Both the position numbers and the translations under genes were made by a program. DNA of 17,439 nt from Acidobacteriota bacterium (lineage in GTDB: Bacteria > Acidobacteriota > Terriglobia > Terriglobales > Acidobacteriaceae): contig JAKAAZ010000062.1 of assembly GCA_021802085.1 (NCBI GenBank), positions 1 through 17,439 of the forward strand, written 5' to 3'. Each line of letters starts with the position of its first letter. The first letter of the stretch is position 1. Shown piece by piece: positions 7,945-15,362 of this stretch. Below the pieces are notes generated by a model. It worked only from the letters and a program-made list of their open reading frames with translations. It searched no databases and was not told where the DNA came from.

Positions 7945-8112
7945 ATGGCGAAACCCGGCTCTGAGCCTTTTTCTCACAGGCAGGGATTGTTTGTGGTGCT
8001 GCTTCTGCTGCTGGGAGCAATCCTGGCTGTGGGCGCGATTTGTTACCTCGATCGGCAGTCGCAAACTCGGCATGGTACGACACCGTCGAATTCCCAGCGG
8101 AGCGGCGATTGA
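7945..8112 (+). CDS. Small single-pass membrane protein, first gene of the oxidase operon
   Basis: This short frame encodes 55 aa: a polar N-terminus (MAKPGSEPFSHRQG), one strongly hydrophobic helix at about 15-33 (LFVVLLLLLGAILAVGAI), then a polar tail rich in Ser, Thr, Arg and Gln. GGAGG lies 10 nt before the ATG. Its TGA overlaps the ATG of the oxidase gene (TGATG at 8110-8114), which is strong evidence for a real, translationally coupled gene. I recognise no family. It may be an accessory subunit or assembly peptide of the oxidase, or a leader cistron that sets oxidase translation. No Cys pair or heme motif is present (one Cys only). Confidence 0.65.
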   Translation: MAKPGSEPFSHRQGLFVVLLLLLGAILAVGAICYLDRQSQTRHGTTPSNSQRSGD

Positions 8113-10709
8113 TGACTGGAGTTGCAGAACGGCAGCGGATACCGGTAGCAACCGGTCTGGTGCGGGCGCATACCTACGCGGCCTTCGTCGGGTTACTCGT
8201 ATCGGCGCTCTTCGGGTTGACGGTATCCATCAAGTTTCATGTCCCCGAGTTCCTTACGAATCACGCCGCACTGACCTGGGGACGATTACGGTACGACCAC
8301 ACGCAGGGCATCCTCTATGCCTGGCTCGGGAATGCATTTCTGGCATTCATCTACTACGCAGTTCCCTTTCTGACACGCCGCCGCGTCACCAGCGAACGGC
8401 TCGGTTGGATCATGTTCTTCACCTACAACGTCGTCGCCGTGCTGGGTGGATGGACGCTAGTGCTGATGGGAGTGCTGCAGCCACTGGAATGGGCAGAGTT
8501 CCCCCTGGTCGTCGCGGCGGTCATTGAGACCTGTTTCGTTCTGATGATTGTGCAGTTCGGCATTCCCTTTCTGAAATGCGGCGCCTCCGAACTCTATGTT
8601 TCAGGCTGGTACCTGCTCGGCGGAATCACGTTTACGACTCTCGCCTATCCGCTCGGCAACATTGTCCCCCATCTTCTTCCGGGGGCCATGGGAGCGGCTT
8701 TCAGCGGTCTTTGGATCCACGATGCGGTCGGACTCTTCGTCACTCCGCTGGCGGTCGCAGTGGAGTATTTTGTGATCTCCGCCGTAACACGGAAGCCCAT
8801 CTACAGCCACTTTTATTCGATGGTTGGATTCTGGCTGCTGTTTCTCGTCTATCCGCTGAACGGCATTCACCATTACCTGTACTCTTCCCTGCCAATGATG
8901 GCGCAGCACGTCTCGGAAGCCGCGTCCATTTATCAGGGAATCGATGTCATCCTGGTGGTCACCAACCTGCTGCTCTCCATTGCCATTGCGACCGAAGGAA
9001 CAGTGCTGCAGGACGTCCCGCTGCGCTACGTTTGGACGAGTATTGTGCTGTATCTGATCGTGAGCCTTCAGGGCTCCGTGCAGGCGGTGATGGCATTCAA
9101 CCGCTTCATCCACTTCACGGACTGGGTGATCGGCCATTCGCACCTGGCAATGATTGGATTCGCATCCTTCGCGGCGATGGGCGGTGTGAGCCATGTCTGG
9201 CAGCGAATGCCGGGAGTGCGACATAGCCGCCGCGCGCTGGCGTGGTCCTACTGGCTTCTTCTCATCGGACTCGGCCTGATGGTGCTGGATCTTTCCGCAG
9301 CGGGGCTTGTCCAGGCAAGCCTGTGGCAAAAGCACCTTCCATGGATCGATTCGGTGCGCGCTTCCCGGCCCTATTGGGTCTTCCGCACGGTCGATGGATT
9401 GATTTTGTTGTCCGGCTTTCTTGTCTTTGCATGTAGCTTCCTGACCGGCAAGAGAAATCCCTCTGGGTTCCTGGGAGTGGACCTCAACTCCGACGCGTAT
9501 CATCTGCCCCGTCACGACAAAGCCGATTCCTGGTTTACAACCGCATATGCAGCTACCTTTGGCGCGGGAGTGGTTTTTTTCGTCCTCTCATTCCTGATGC
9601 TAGGCGTCTATCCGGCCATTCACCTGCACGAGTCCATTGAAAGGACCACACCTGCCGGAGCGCACCTCGCGCTCACCCCCTCCGAGCAGCGCGGAGCCAA
9701 ACTGTATGGCATCGATGGGTGCGCCTATTGCCATACGCTGCAGGTCAGGTACACCGCCGCCGACGAGTGGCGCTTCGGCAAGCCCACCCATGCATGGGAA
9801 ACTCGTCAGGAGTATCCGCAGATGTGGGGCACCCGGCGCATCGGGCCGGACCTGGCGCGCGAATCCGGCAAGCGCCCCGCGGATTGGCAACTGGTTCATC
9901 TTTACGACCCGCGGTACATCGTTCCGGATTCGGTCATGCCTTCGTATCCCTGGCTATTTGACGGCTCACCCGATCGACCCACGCAGGATGCCCGCGATCT
10001 GGTCGCCTATCTCAATACCCTGGGACGCGCGGCGGCGCAACTCGCTCCGGCGAAACCCGCTCCAGTCTACGTGCTGCCTGTAGCTTCGCCGGTGGATGAT
10101 CGCGAGCAGGGGCGCGCGGTCTTCATGGCCAATTGCGCTGGATGTCACGGCGTCCAGGCGGATGGCCAGTCGATTGGCGGTCGCGCTCTGCGGCCGGTCG
10201 CCTTCGATCTTGCTGGATTTCGTCTAACAGATGACTCCATCTGGCGCGCCCTGGAGCAAGGCGTTCCCGGATCGTCCATGCCCTCGTGGGAAATGCTGCC
10301 TGCCTCGGATTTCCAGGCGGTGGCGGACTACGTCGCTTCGCTCGGAAAGACCGATTCCCTGCCCCTTGAACGGCAGTATGCATCGCCGGAGGTGCTGAAG
10401 GAGGCCGGAAGAAGGCTTTTCGAAAGCGACTGTGCCCGCTGCCACGGCGACAATGCGGACGGAACTGGACCCGACGGCGCGGAACTTTTGCCCCATCCGG
10501 CAAACTTCCATCAGATGATGCCATCCTACCAGGCTTCAGCCAGGATTCTTCATTCCGGTGTGCCCGGCAGCGGAATGCCCGCTTTCCCCCTGCTCACGCC
10601 GCCGGAGGTCCAGGCCGTCACTTATTACATACGCTCGTTTTATAGTGAGGCGAACAAGCAACCCCCGGCCGCGCCAGTTGCCTCCCCACAGATGGGAGAC
10701 ATGCAATGA
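8112..10709 (+). CDS. ccoN: cbb3-type cytochrome c oxidase, CcoN-CcoO-diheme cytochrome c fusion
   Basis: This 865-aa membrane protein combines what are normally three subunits of a C-type heme-copper oxidase, which reduces O2 at the membrane. Residues ~1-450 are CcoN with about 12 helices. Ligand candidates are H63 (heme b), H203, H253 and H254 (CuB), and H342/H344 in GHSHLAMIGF (heme b3 and b). Y247, six residues before H253, sits where the cross-linked active-site tyrosine of cbb3 oxidases lies. A helix at ~480-500 starts the CcoO part, with CAYCH at 537-541 and the motifs WGTRRIGPDLARESGK and VPDSVMPSYPWL (Met609 ligand). Two CcoP-like cytochrome c domains follow: CAGCH 675-679 with Met723, and CARCH 774-778 with Met822. 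The usual Glu of the 'FEG' motif, 22 residues before the b3 histidine, is Gln320. The start is set by the TGATG overlap with the upstream peptide gene; the frame extends 24 codons upstream but with no support. No assembly genes (ccoG/H/I/S) are nearby. Confidence 0.95.
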   Translation: MTGVAERQRIPVATGLVRAHTYAAFVGLLVSALFGLTVSIKFHVPEFLTNHAALTWGRLRYDHTQGILYAWLGNAFLAFIYYAVPFLTRRRVTSERLGWIMFFTYNVVAVLGGWTLVLMGVLQPLEWAEFPLVVAAVIETCFVLMIVQFGIPFLKCGASELYVSGWYLLGGITFTTLAYPLGNIVPHLLPGAMGAAFSGLWIHDAVGLFVTPLAVAVEYFVISAVTRKPIYSHFYSMVGFWLLFLVYPLNGIHHYLYSSLPMMAQHVSEAASIYQGIDVILVVTNLLLSIAIATEGTVLQDVPLRYVWTSIVLYLIVSLQGSVQAVMAFNRFIHFTDWVIGHSHLAMIGFASFAAMGGVSHVWQRMPGVRHSRRALAWSYWLLLIGLGLMVLDLSAAGLVQASLWQKHLPWIDSVRASRPYWVFRTVDGLILLSGFLVFACSFLTGKRNPSGFLGVDLNSDAYHLPRHDKADSWFTTAYAATFGAGVVFFVLSFLMLGVYPAIHLHESIERTTPAGAHLALTPSEQRGAKLYGIDGCAYCHTLQVRYTAADEWRFGKPTHAWETRQEYPQMWGTRRIGPDLARESGKRPADWQLVHLYDPRYIVPDSVMPSYPWLFDGSPDRPTQDARDLVAYLNTLGRAAAQLAPAKPAPVYVLPVASPVDDREQGRAVFMANCAGCHGVQADGQSIGGRALRPVAFDLAGFRLTDDSIWRALEQGVPGSSMPSWEMLPASDFQAVADYVASLGKTDSLPLERQYASPEVLKEAGRRLFESDCARCHGDNADGTGPDGAELLPHPANFHQMMPSYQASARILHSGVPGSGMPAFPLLTPPEVQAVTYYIRSFYSEANKQPPAAPVASPQMGDMQ

Positions 10710-10921
10710 CAGCCTATCTGCTGGGAGCCGCCACCTTGATTCTGCTGGTGCTGATCCTATGGCGCCGCTCTTCTCCGGAGTTCCGCAGAAAAAGCGAGCA
10801 ACCCAAGTTCCAGTTTCTTGCCAACCTTGGATTCAGACCCGACACCAATGCCACAACCGATGCTTCCAACAAACCCGTCACTCCTGAACGGAAAGGACCC
10901 CATGAAGAACATGAGCCGTAG
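10706..10921 (+). CDS. Small single-pass membrane protein, CcoQ-like topology
   Basis: This encodes 71 aa with an N-terminal membrane helix (MTAYLLGAATLILLVLILW, about 3-19), a basic RRSSPEFRRKSEQPKF stretch and a polar, proline-rich tail. The ATG overlaps the oxidase TGA (ATGA at 10706-10709), so translation is coupled. The layout resembles CcoQ/FixQ peptides, which have an N-terminal helix ending in Trp, a basic segment and a short hydrophobic patch (FLANLGF here), but similarity is too low to claim homology. Its last 20 nt overlap the following gene in another frame. Likely a genuine small oxidase-associated peptide; function unknown. Confidence 0.7.
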   Translation: MTAYLLGAATLILLVLILWRRSSPEFRRKSEQPKFQFLANLGFRPDTNATTDASNKPVTPERKGPHEEHEP

Positions 10922-11618
10922 GTCGTTTGTTACTGCCGCTGTCGCCGGAGCCACCTCCCTGAGCGCCATCGGAACGCTGTCCGGGGTTGCAGACGCGCAA
11001 CTTGTCTACACCACGAAGGACTGGAATACAGCCGAGTTCGATCAGATTGCAAAGAATCCGGCCCGCATCAAGCAGGTCTACGACGTTATTCCCGTTGGCG
11101 GCGGCAAGTTCCTCAACAACATCAAGAATTCGCTGAACGGTTTGCATTTTGGGTTCGGCATTCCAGACAATCAAATCAAAGTAGTGGCCGCGCTGCACGG
11201 GCCGGCGAACATGCTCAATTTCGACGACTTCATCTGGGAAAAATACAAGATCGGGGCATGGCTCAACATCGACGATCCTGCCACCGGGAAGCCGGCGACA
11301 AAAAATCCTTTCTATGCCAGCAAGGCGGGTGCTGATCTGCACTACGTTTCACGCGATCCGGACAGCAGGGACTCCATCTATCAGGACACCAGCATCGCGG
11401 CGCTGCAACATCGCGGCGTGAAGTTTCTCAGCTGCCACACTGCAACCGAAGAGCAGGTACGCAATCTGATTCCGCACGACAACCTCTCGGAGCAACCGGA
11501 GCAGATTGTGAAGGAGATGCTTTCCCACGCGCTCCCAGGCGTTCTCGTCGTGGCCTCCATGGTGGCGGCAATCGCGCTGCTGCAAACCGAAGGTCATTAC
11601 AGCTACATCACTGTCTGA
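10902..11618 (+). CDS. Tat-exported DsrE/DsrF-like protein
   Basis: This 238-aa protein has a twin-arginine signal: SRRSFV at 5-10, a hydrophobic stretch, and a probable cleavage after ADA near residue 33. The mature part reads like a DsrE-fold domain: QVYDVIPVGGGKFLNNIKNSLNGL, IKVVAALHG, a cysteine motif GVKFLSCHTA (Cys178) where DsrE-family proteins carry their active cysteine, and a C-terminal pattern LPGVLVVASMVAAIALLQTEGHYSYI that matches the family's usual ending. DsrE/TusD proteins bind or relay sulfur on a cysteine, mostly in the cytoplasm; a Tat-exported version would act in the periplasm. The start is the ATG at 10902 with AGGA 7 nt upstream. An in-frame ATG at 10818 would add residues lying inside the preceding gene. 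Family call fairly confident; role in sulfur handling inferred. Confidence 0.82.
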   Translation: MKNMSRRSFVTAAVAGATSLSAIGTLSGVADAQLVYTTKDWNTAEFDQIAKNPARIKQVYDVIPVGGGKFLNNIKNSLNGLHFGFGIPDNQIKVVAALHGPANMLNFDDFIWEKYKIGAWLNIDDPATGKPATKNPFYASKAGADLHYVSRDPDSRDSIYQDTSIAALQHRGVKFLSCHTATEEQVRNLIPHDNLSEQPEQIVKEMLSHALPGVLVVASMVAAIALLQTEGHYSYITV

Positions 11619-11645
11619 ACGACACGACGAATCATGGAGGAAAAG

Positions 11646-12608
11646 ATGAGGCTGCGCCCAAGACGATCGATGCTTCTGCCCGGAGTGATTTTGATGGGCC
11701 TTGTGCAGGGGCAATGCAAAGGCCAGACGTCTCCCCCCTGGAGCCGAGGCGCGAACGATCCGGCGGTCAGCAAAGGGTATGTATTCCAAGTACCGGACAT
11801 CGATAACGTTCCCGACCTTCATGGGAATCCTGCCGATGCGAAGCTCGTGCTTTTTATTGGAGGCAACCAGTTCTTCGTTCTTCCAAGTCTGATCGAAGGC
11901 TTCGTCAAGCAGCATCCGGCTCTGCGCGGCCGCATTTTCTATGAGACGCTGCCGCCGGGCATTCTTCGCAGGCAGATCGCGGCGGACGACACGCTGACGC
12001 TCGGGAATCTCACGCTGCGGGTAAAGCCGGATGTCTACGAGGCGGGCGCGCGGGTGGTGCGTCAGATGGAGGAGAAGAAACAGGTCACAGGCGTGGTCGA
12101 GTATGCGACCAATACGCTTGCAATCATGGTGGCCGCGGGCAATCCCAGGCACATCGCATCGCTGAATGATTTGGGCCGCGCGGAATTGAAGCTCTCCATG
12201 CCCAACCCGCAGTGGGAGGGGGTCGCGAACCAAATCATCGGTTCGCTGCGCAAAGCCGGCGGGGAACAACTCTATGAGACTGTCTATCGGAAAAAAGTGG
12301 CGGACGGAACCACAGTTCTCACTGAAGTCCATCATCGCCAGACGCCCATGCGAATCATGCAAGGTCGAGTGGACGCGGGCGTGACCTGGGCATCCGAAGT
12401 GGAGTTTCAGAAGAATATCGGCAACCCGATTGCGGGTGTCGAGATTCCGCCGTCACAAAATACCACGGCGACCTATGCGGCTGGGATGATGGTGGATGCT
12501 GCCCATCCGCAAGCCGCCGCGCAGTGGCTGGCTTATTTGAAGAGTCCAGAGACGCAGGAAAGCTATCGCCAGTTTGGCTTCAAGCCCGTGGAAAGCGGAT
12601 CGAAGTAG
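11646..12608 (+). CDS. Periplasmic substrate-binding protein, ModA-like
   Basis: This 320-aa exported protein looks like a type-II periplasmic binding protein of the molybdate-binding (ModA) group. After a signal peptide (RRSMLLPGVILMGLVQGQC) it shows LVLFIGGNQFFVLPSLIEGFVKQHP at 67-91 and IFYETLPPGIL at 97-107. Then comes the hinge region with TLAIMVAAGNPRHIASLNDLG at 157-177, the motif HHRQTPMRIMQGRVDAGVTW at 229-248, and a C-terminus AAQWLAYLKSPETQESYRQFGF typical of these proteins. No permease or ATPase (modB, modC) is adjacent, so it may serve as a periplasmic ligand carrier or sensor for the redox operon rather than for uptake. GGAGG 5 nt upstream fixes the ATG at 11646; an ATG at 11634 contains that site and is rejected. 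It lies 27 nt after the DsrE-like gene. Ligand unknown; an oxyanion is inferred. Confidence 0.82.
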   Translation: MRLRPRRSMLLPGVILMGLVQGQCKGQTSPPWSRGANDPAVSKGYVFQVPDIDNVPDLHGNPADAKLVLFIGGNQFFVLPSLIEGFVKQHPALRGRIFYETLPPGILRRQIAADDTLTLGNLTLRVKPDVYEAGARVVRQMEEKKQVTGVVEYATNTLAIMVAAGNPRHIASLNDLGRAELKLSMPNPQWEGVANQIIGSLRKAGGEQLYETVYRKKVADGTTVLTEVHHRQTPMRIMQGRVDAGVTWASEVEFQKNIGNPIAGVEIPPSQNTTATYAAGMMVDAAHPQAAAQWLAYLKSPETQESYRQFGFKPVESGSK

Positions 12609-12618
12609 AGGGAATCGG

Positions 12619-13413
12619 ATGAAGCATCAAAGTCCCGCGTTGGCGGGTATGTGCGCGATTGTACTCGGAGGTATCCTGGCTGGCTGCTCCAGCCCACGCC
12701 CGGTTGCCCCTCCCGTCTCCATGGCGGAGCAATCGCGTTTCCAGACGGCCAACATCCCTGCCGGCAGCGCAGGCGAGGAAATCCGCAAGGGCAAGCTGAT
12801 CTTCGACGAGACTCCGAAATACGCCAGTGCCTATGTTGGAAACCGGCTCTCCTGCGTCGACTGCCATATCAACAGCGGCACCATGCCGCATGCCTCGCCG
12901 ATGATCGACATGGCCAATATCTTCCCGATGTACAATAAGCGGGCCGGTCGTGTGATCTCCATGCAGGAGCGGTTCCAGGAGTGCTTTGCCCGCAGTGAAA
13001 ATGGGAGCCCGCCCCCGCTGAACAGCGAAGCGATCCAGGCCCTGACTGCCTATGTGGACTGGCTCTCCAAAGACGGAGTGAAGGGCAAAGCATTTCCGGG
13101 CCGCGGGTTTGCCAAACTGCCAAATCTGACCGGAAACCCTGTCCAGGGAATCGCAATTTATGCCGTCCAGTGTTCGGAATGCCACGGAGGGGATGGAGCG
13201 GGGGTTCCGCCCATCATTCCGGCGTTATGGGGACCGAATTCCTACAATGACGGCGCGGGCATGAACGACCCAGCAAAGATGGCCGCCTTCCTCGTCCCGA
13301 CCATGCCGCAAAATAATCCCGGTTCACTGACGCCACAACAGGCTTTCGACGTTGCATCGTTCATCCACACCATGCCGCGACCGAAGTTCAACGAAGCCTA
13401 CAAGCATTACTAA
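12619..13413 (+). CDS. Diheme cytochrome c lipoprotein, thiosulfate dehydrogenase (TsdA) type
   Basis: This is a 264-aa exported lipoprotein: basic start, hydrophobic stretch and lipobox LAGC at 20-23. There are two c-type heme sites: CVDCH at 79-83, in a SoxA/TsdA-like context (DCHINSGTMPHASPMIDMANIFPMYNKRAGRVISM), and CSECH at 185-189, followed by ALWGPNSYNDGAGM and AFDVASFIHTMPRPKF. The conserved RFQECFARSENG segment supplies Cys122, the kind of cysteine that ligates heme 1 in TsdA. TsdA enzymes couple two thiosulfates to tetrathionate, or the reverse in some, and pass electrons to cytochromes. The start is the ATG at 12619 with AGAGGG upstream; it lies 10 nt after the binding-protein gene and is last in the operon. 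Electrons could reach the c-heme domains of the fused oxidase. TsdA-type call fairly sure; direction and substrate unproven. Confidence 0.87.
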   Translation: MKHQSPALAGMCAIVLGGILAGCSSPRPVAPPVSMAEQSRFQTANIPAGSAGEEIRKGKLIFDETPKYASAYVGNRLSCVDCHINSGTMPHASPMIDMANIFPMYNKRAGRVISMQERFQECFARSENGSPPPLNSEAIQALTAYVDWLSKDGVKGKAFPGRGFAKLPNLTGNPVQGIAIYAVQCSECHGGDGAGVPPIIPALWGPNSYNDGAGMNDPAKMAAFLVPTMPQNNPGSLTPQQAFDVASFIHTMPRPKFNEAYKHY

Positions 13414-13619
13414 AGCGGACTTACAGTTGCTGTAGTCATTTGTGGCGGGGAGTCATTCTGAACCCTTCGGCTACGCTCAGGGCAGGCTCCGCGCAGCGGA
13501 GTGAAGAACCCAGACGACATGCACACTGTAGACTCTGCCATCACCCTCTGGATTCTTCGCTGCGCTCAGAATGACTCGTCTCATTTTTAAAACCAGTATC
13601 TATCTGTAAATCCGCCTTA
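13411..13619. repeat. MITE/REP-like intergenic element with nested inverted repeats
   Basis: Imperfect terminal inverted repeats bound the element: TAAAGCGGACTTACAG (13411-13426) pairs with CTGTAAATCCGCCTTA (13604-13619), matching at 14 of 16 positions. Inside are AGTCATTCTGA (13451-13461) with its perfect complement TCAGAATGACT (13566-13576), and GAAGAACCCAG (13503-13513) with CTGGATTCTTC (13548-13558, one mismatch). The unit carries no coding region. The left end overlaps the TAA of the upstream cytochrome gene. The 'TCATTCTGA ... GAAGAA' theme is one I associate with dispersed repeats in Acidobacteriota; copy number cannot be checked here. It lies between convergent genes and could act as a two-way transcription stop by folding into a long hairpin. 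Confidence 0.7.
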
Positions 13620-13646
13620 AGGATGCGAAGACTGCGCACTCGGCGT

Positions 13647-15362
13647 TCAGATCTGCGACTCGGCGGCGTCCAGGAGAAAATCAAAGTCGCATCCTTTGTC
13701 GGCCTGCGTCACGCGCTCCCGATAGAGAGCCAGGTATCCACGTTGTTCCTTGGGAACCGGCCTGATCCATTCCGACCTGCGCCGTTCGAGTTCCTGCTCC
13801 GGCACGAGCAGGTCAAGCTTTCGACTGGGAATATCGAGCGTGATGTTGTCGCCGTCGCGGACCAGGGCAAGCGGCCCGCCGATATAGCTTTCAGGGGAAA
13901 CGTGCAGGACGCACGTGCCATACGCGGTGCCACTCATGCGCGCGTCGGAGATTCGCACCATATCACGCACACCGCGCTGCAACAGTTTCTTGGGAATTGG
14001 GAGCATGCCCCATTCCGGCATCCCTGGGCCGCCCAGCGGTCCGGCGTTTTGAAGGACGAGAACAGAATTTTCATCCACGATCAGGTCCTCACGGTCGATG
14101 CGCTCCTCCATGTCCTTAAAATCCGTGAACACGACGGCGGGCCCGGTGTGCTGCCAGAATCTCGGATCTGCGGCAACTGTCTTGATGACGGCTCCATCCG
14201 GCGCCAGACTCCCGTAGAGAATCGCCGTTCCGCCGCTCTCCATCAGCGGCGCTTCGCGGCTCCGGATCACCTCCGAGTTGACAACACGCGCGCCTTGCAG
14301 ATTCTCCCCCAGCGATTTTCCGTTCACGGTAATGCAGTCGAGGTTGAGAAGGTCCCTGATTTCAGCCATCAAGGCGCGCAATCCTCCGGCGTAATAGAAA
14401 TCCTCCATCAGAAACGTTCCGGACGGCCGGATGTTGGCAAGTACGGGAACGTGGCGCGAGATTTCATCGAATACGCGGAGAGGTAGATCGAATCCCAGCC
14501 GCCGGGCGAGCGCAACCAGATGAATGATGGCATTGGTCGAACCGCCGATGGCCATGTCCACCGTGATGGCATTCCGCAAAGCTAAGGGCGTCAGAATATC
14601 TCTGGGTTTCAAGTCCTCCCAAACCATCTCCACAATGCGCCCACCGCAGTCGATTGCCAGTCGTACATGATTGGAATCCACAGCCGGAATCGAAGACGCG
14701 CCGGGCACCGTCATTCCCAATGCCTCCGAAAGAGCCGTCATGGTCGAGGCGGTTCCCATGGTCATGCAAAAACCGGGCGACCGGGCGATCCCGCTTTCGA
14801 TGCCGTTCCAATCTTCGTCGCTGACGTTGCCGGCGCAGCGCTCCGCCCAGAACTTCCAAACGTCGGTACCGCTGCCGAGCGGCTGGCCATTCCAGTTGCC
14901 GCGCAGCATGGGACCCGCGGGCAGATAAATCGCCGGCAGGTTTGCGCTGATCGCACCCATCAGCAGACCGGGAGTTGTCTTGTCGCAGCCTCCCATCAGC
15001 ACTGCGCCATCGATCGGTAGACTACGCAACGCTTCCTCGGTATCCATCGCCAGCAGATTCCGGTAGAGCATCGGACTGGGCTTCATGTAGGTTTCGGTGA
15101 TAGAGAACGCCGGAATTTCTACGGGAAATCCTCCAGCCTGCCATACCCCGCGCTTGACGGCCTCTGCCCGTTCGCGAAGGTGGGTGTGGCAGGGGTTGAT
15201 TTCACTCCACGTGTTCACAATCGCGATCACCGGCTTGCCGGTGAAGTCTTCCCGACGATAGCCAACCTGCATCATGCGCGAACGATGACTGAAGCCGCGC
15301 ATCGTGTCCGGGCCAAACCAGCTATAACTGCGCAGGTTCTCAGGCTTTTTCTTGGATGTCAT
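13647..15362 (-). CDS. IlvD/Edd family dehydratase, pentonate (arabinonate/xylonate) type
   Basis: This 571-aa cytoplasmic iron-sulfur dehydratase removes water from a 2,3-dihydroxy acid to give a 2-keto-3-deoxy acid. Three cysteines for an Fe-S cluster sit at C58 (NPCHTH), C126 (GGCDKTTPG) and C199 (GFCMTMGTASTM), spacing as in L-arabinonate dehydratase. The likely catalytic serine is Ser477 (DARMSGTAYG). Markers such as SWFGPDTMRGFSHRSRM, ERAEAVKRGVWQAGGFP, PMLYRNLLAMDTEEALR, RIVEMVWEDL and LMEDFYYAGGL belong to the sugar-acid branch rather than to valine/isoleucine dihydroxy-acid dehydratase, which I consider the less likely alternative. The ATG at 15360-15362 has GAGG upstream, inside the 3' end of the MFS gene, which it overlaps by 23 nt. 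The neighbour transporter supports a sugar-acid uptake and breakdown role. Exact substrate unresolved. Confidence 0.93.
   Translation of the reverse strand: MTSKKKPENLRSYSWFGPDTMRGFSHRSRMMQVGYRREDFTGKPVIAIVNTWSEINPCHTHLRERAEAVKRGVWQAGGFPVEIPAFSITETYMKPSPMLYRNLLAMDTEEALRSLPIDGAVLMGGCDKTTPGLLMGAISANLPAIYLPAGPMLRGNWNGQPLGSGTDVWKFWAERCAGNVSDEDWNGIESGIARSPGFCMTMGTASTMTALSEALGMTVPGASSIPAVDSNHVRLAIDCGGRIVEMVWEDLKPRDILTPLALRNAITVDMAIGGSTNAIIHLVALARRLGFDLPLRVFDEISRHVPVLANIRPSGTFLMEDFYYAGGLRALMAEIRDLLNLDCITVNGKSLGENLQGARVVNSEVIRSREAPLMESGGTAILYGSLAPDGAVIKTVAADPRFWQHTGPAVVFTDFKDMEERIDREDLIVDENSVLVLQNAGPLGGPGMPEWGMLPIPKKLLQRGVRDMVRISDARMSGTAYGTCVLHVSPESYIGGPLALVRDGDNITLDIPSRKLDLLVPEQELERRRSEWIRPVPKEQRGYLALYRERVTQADKGCDFDFLLDAAESQI

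Noticed and set aside
8040..8111. 24-codon upstream extension of the oxidase frame
   Set aside because: It lies inside the small membrane-peptide gene; the TGATG junction and the protein's logical N-terminus favour 8112.
8112..9480. CcoN domain as a nitric oxide reductase
   Set aside because: The glutamate ligand four residues after the first CuB-type histidine in cNOR is Gly here, and the oxidase tyrosine (Y247) is present, so an oxygen reductase is favoured.
8601..9515. 304-codon open frame antisense to the oxidase
   Set aside because: Composition is His/Arg/Gln-rich as expected for the complement of a membrane protein gene; no motif.
11349..12362. 337-codon open frame antisense to the ModA-like gene
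   Set aside because: No domain or signal is visible, and the sense strand encodes a convincing exported binding protein with a ribosome site.
13623..14486. 287-codon frame antisense to the dehydratase
   Set aside because: Shadow frame; the dehydratase has all family motifs and cluster cysteines.
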